Below, one piece after another: positions 63,835 through 64,000 of a stretch of DNA of 64,000 bases. Numbering within the stretch: the stretch's first letter is position 1; each line of letters starts with the position of its first letter. The position numbers and the translations under genes are program-made. The notes under the pieces were generated by a model, which did not search any database, had not been told where the DNA came from, and saw only the letters and a list, made by a program, of their open reading frames with translations. Source of the DNA: Lepidostoma basale (lineage: Eukaryota > Arthropoda > Insecta > Trichoptera > Lepidostomatidae); the NCBI GenBank assembly GCA_022606425.2, contig JAHDVF020000106.1, forward strand, positions 806,001 through 870,000, given 5' to 3'.

Positions 63835-64000
63835 TATTAAAATAAATTGAAATAAATCTATATGAACCAAGGGTCCGCTAAGAACATGTGAGATGAAGGT
63901 CCTAAGATCCATAACTGGAAAAACTCTCCAAGATCTTGTCAGTTACGCAGACATAATAAAAAAGTGAAATAGAAGATATCGTTCTGTGGAGTAGATCCAG
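63835..64000 (+). mobile_element. LINE fragment running off the window
   Basis: ACCAAGGGTCCGCTAAGAAC, GAGATGAAGGTCCTAAGATC and CGTTCTGTGGAGTAGATCCA match, on the plus strand, the minus-strand LINE at 50640-51062. Incomplete at the edge. Confidence 0.72.

Overview
This window is AT-rich, gene-poor and dominated by decayed transposable elements. It comes from an insect nuclear genome, most likely a lepidopteran. The evidence is the many insect-type RTE-clade LINE 3' ends, a tRNA-derived SINE, mariner and hAT remnants, long (AAC)n, (GA)n and (AT)n tracts, and GT-AG split coding exons. There are no operons, CRISPR arrays, rRNA genes or functional tRNA genes.

Host genes. The best-supported gene is on the minus strand between about 46.2 and 35.5 kb. 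Three GC-rich exons (46160-45963, 38252-38142, 35774-35533) have good splice sites, all in phase 1. The last exon ends in a short acidic C-terminus and a stop. The two upstream exons share a homologous ~29-residue core and can each splice in frame to the last exon, so they look like duplicated cassette or mutually exclusive exons. I could not identify the protein. A second candidate is a small signal-peptide-like start at 29082, which runs into a tRNA-type SINE.

Mobile elements. 0-13 kb: LINE 3' fragments of several families, one copy cut by a tRNA-SINE, non-autonomous elements that share the LINE tail, and microsatellites that look like expanded LINE tails. 13-29 kb: a deleted mariner, two hAT MITEs, a TIR MITE and many palindromic repeats. 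29-35 kb: SINE, a diverged 97-98 bp tandem repeat, more palindromic repeats. 36-46 kb: the gene interleaved with (AT)n, a mariner remnant and several LINE tails. 47-49 kb: one hAT insertion bounded by a perfect 8-bp duplication, containing a LINE that is itself split by another repeat. 50-64 kb: a probable solo LTR, many LINE 3' ends, a truncated mariner, SINEs and candidate conserved non-coding blocks.

Most notable signal. About ten sequence-unrelated repeat families share one compact architecture: CUGANGA-like box, one unpaired A/U, a short hairpin, GAAAC, a 2-nt loop inside a palindromic 6-mer, then GUH, usually followed by AATAAA. This is a minimal hammerhead-ribozyme fold with a vestigial stem III. 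Several copies can also form stem I. Many occur as head-to-head inverted pairs. Such dimer-type hammerheads are known from Penelope-like elements and retrozyme-like repeats, but no Penelope reverse transcriptase is visible here.
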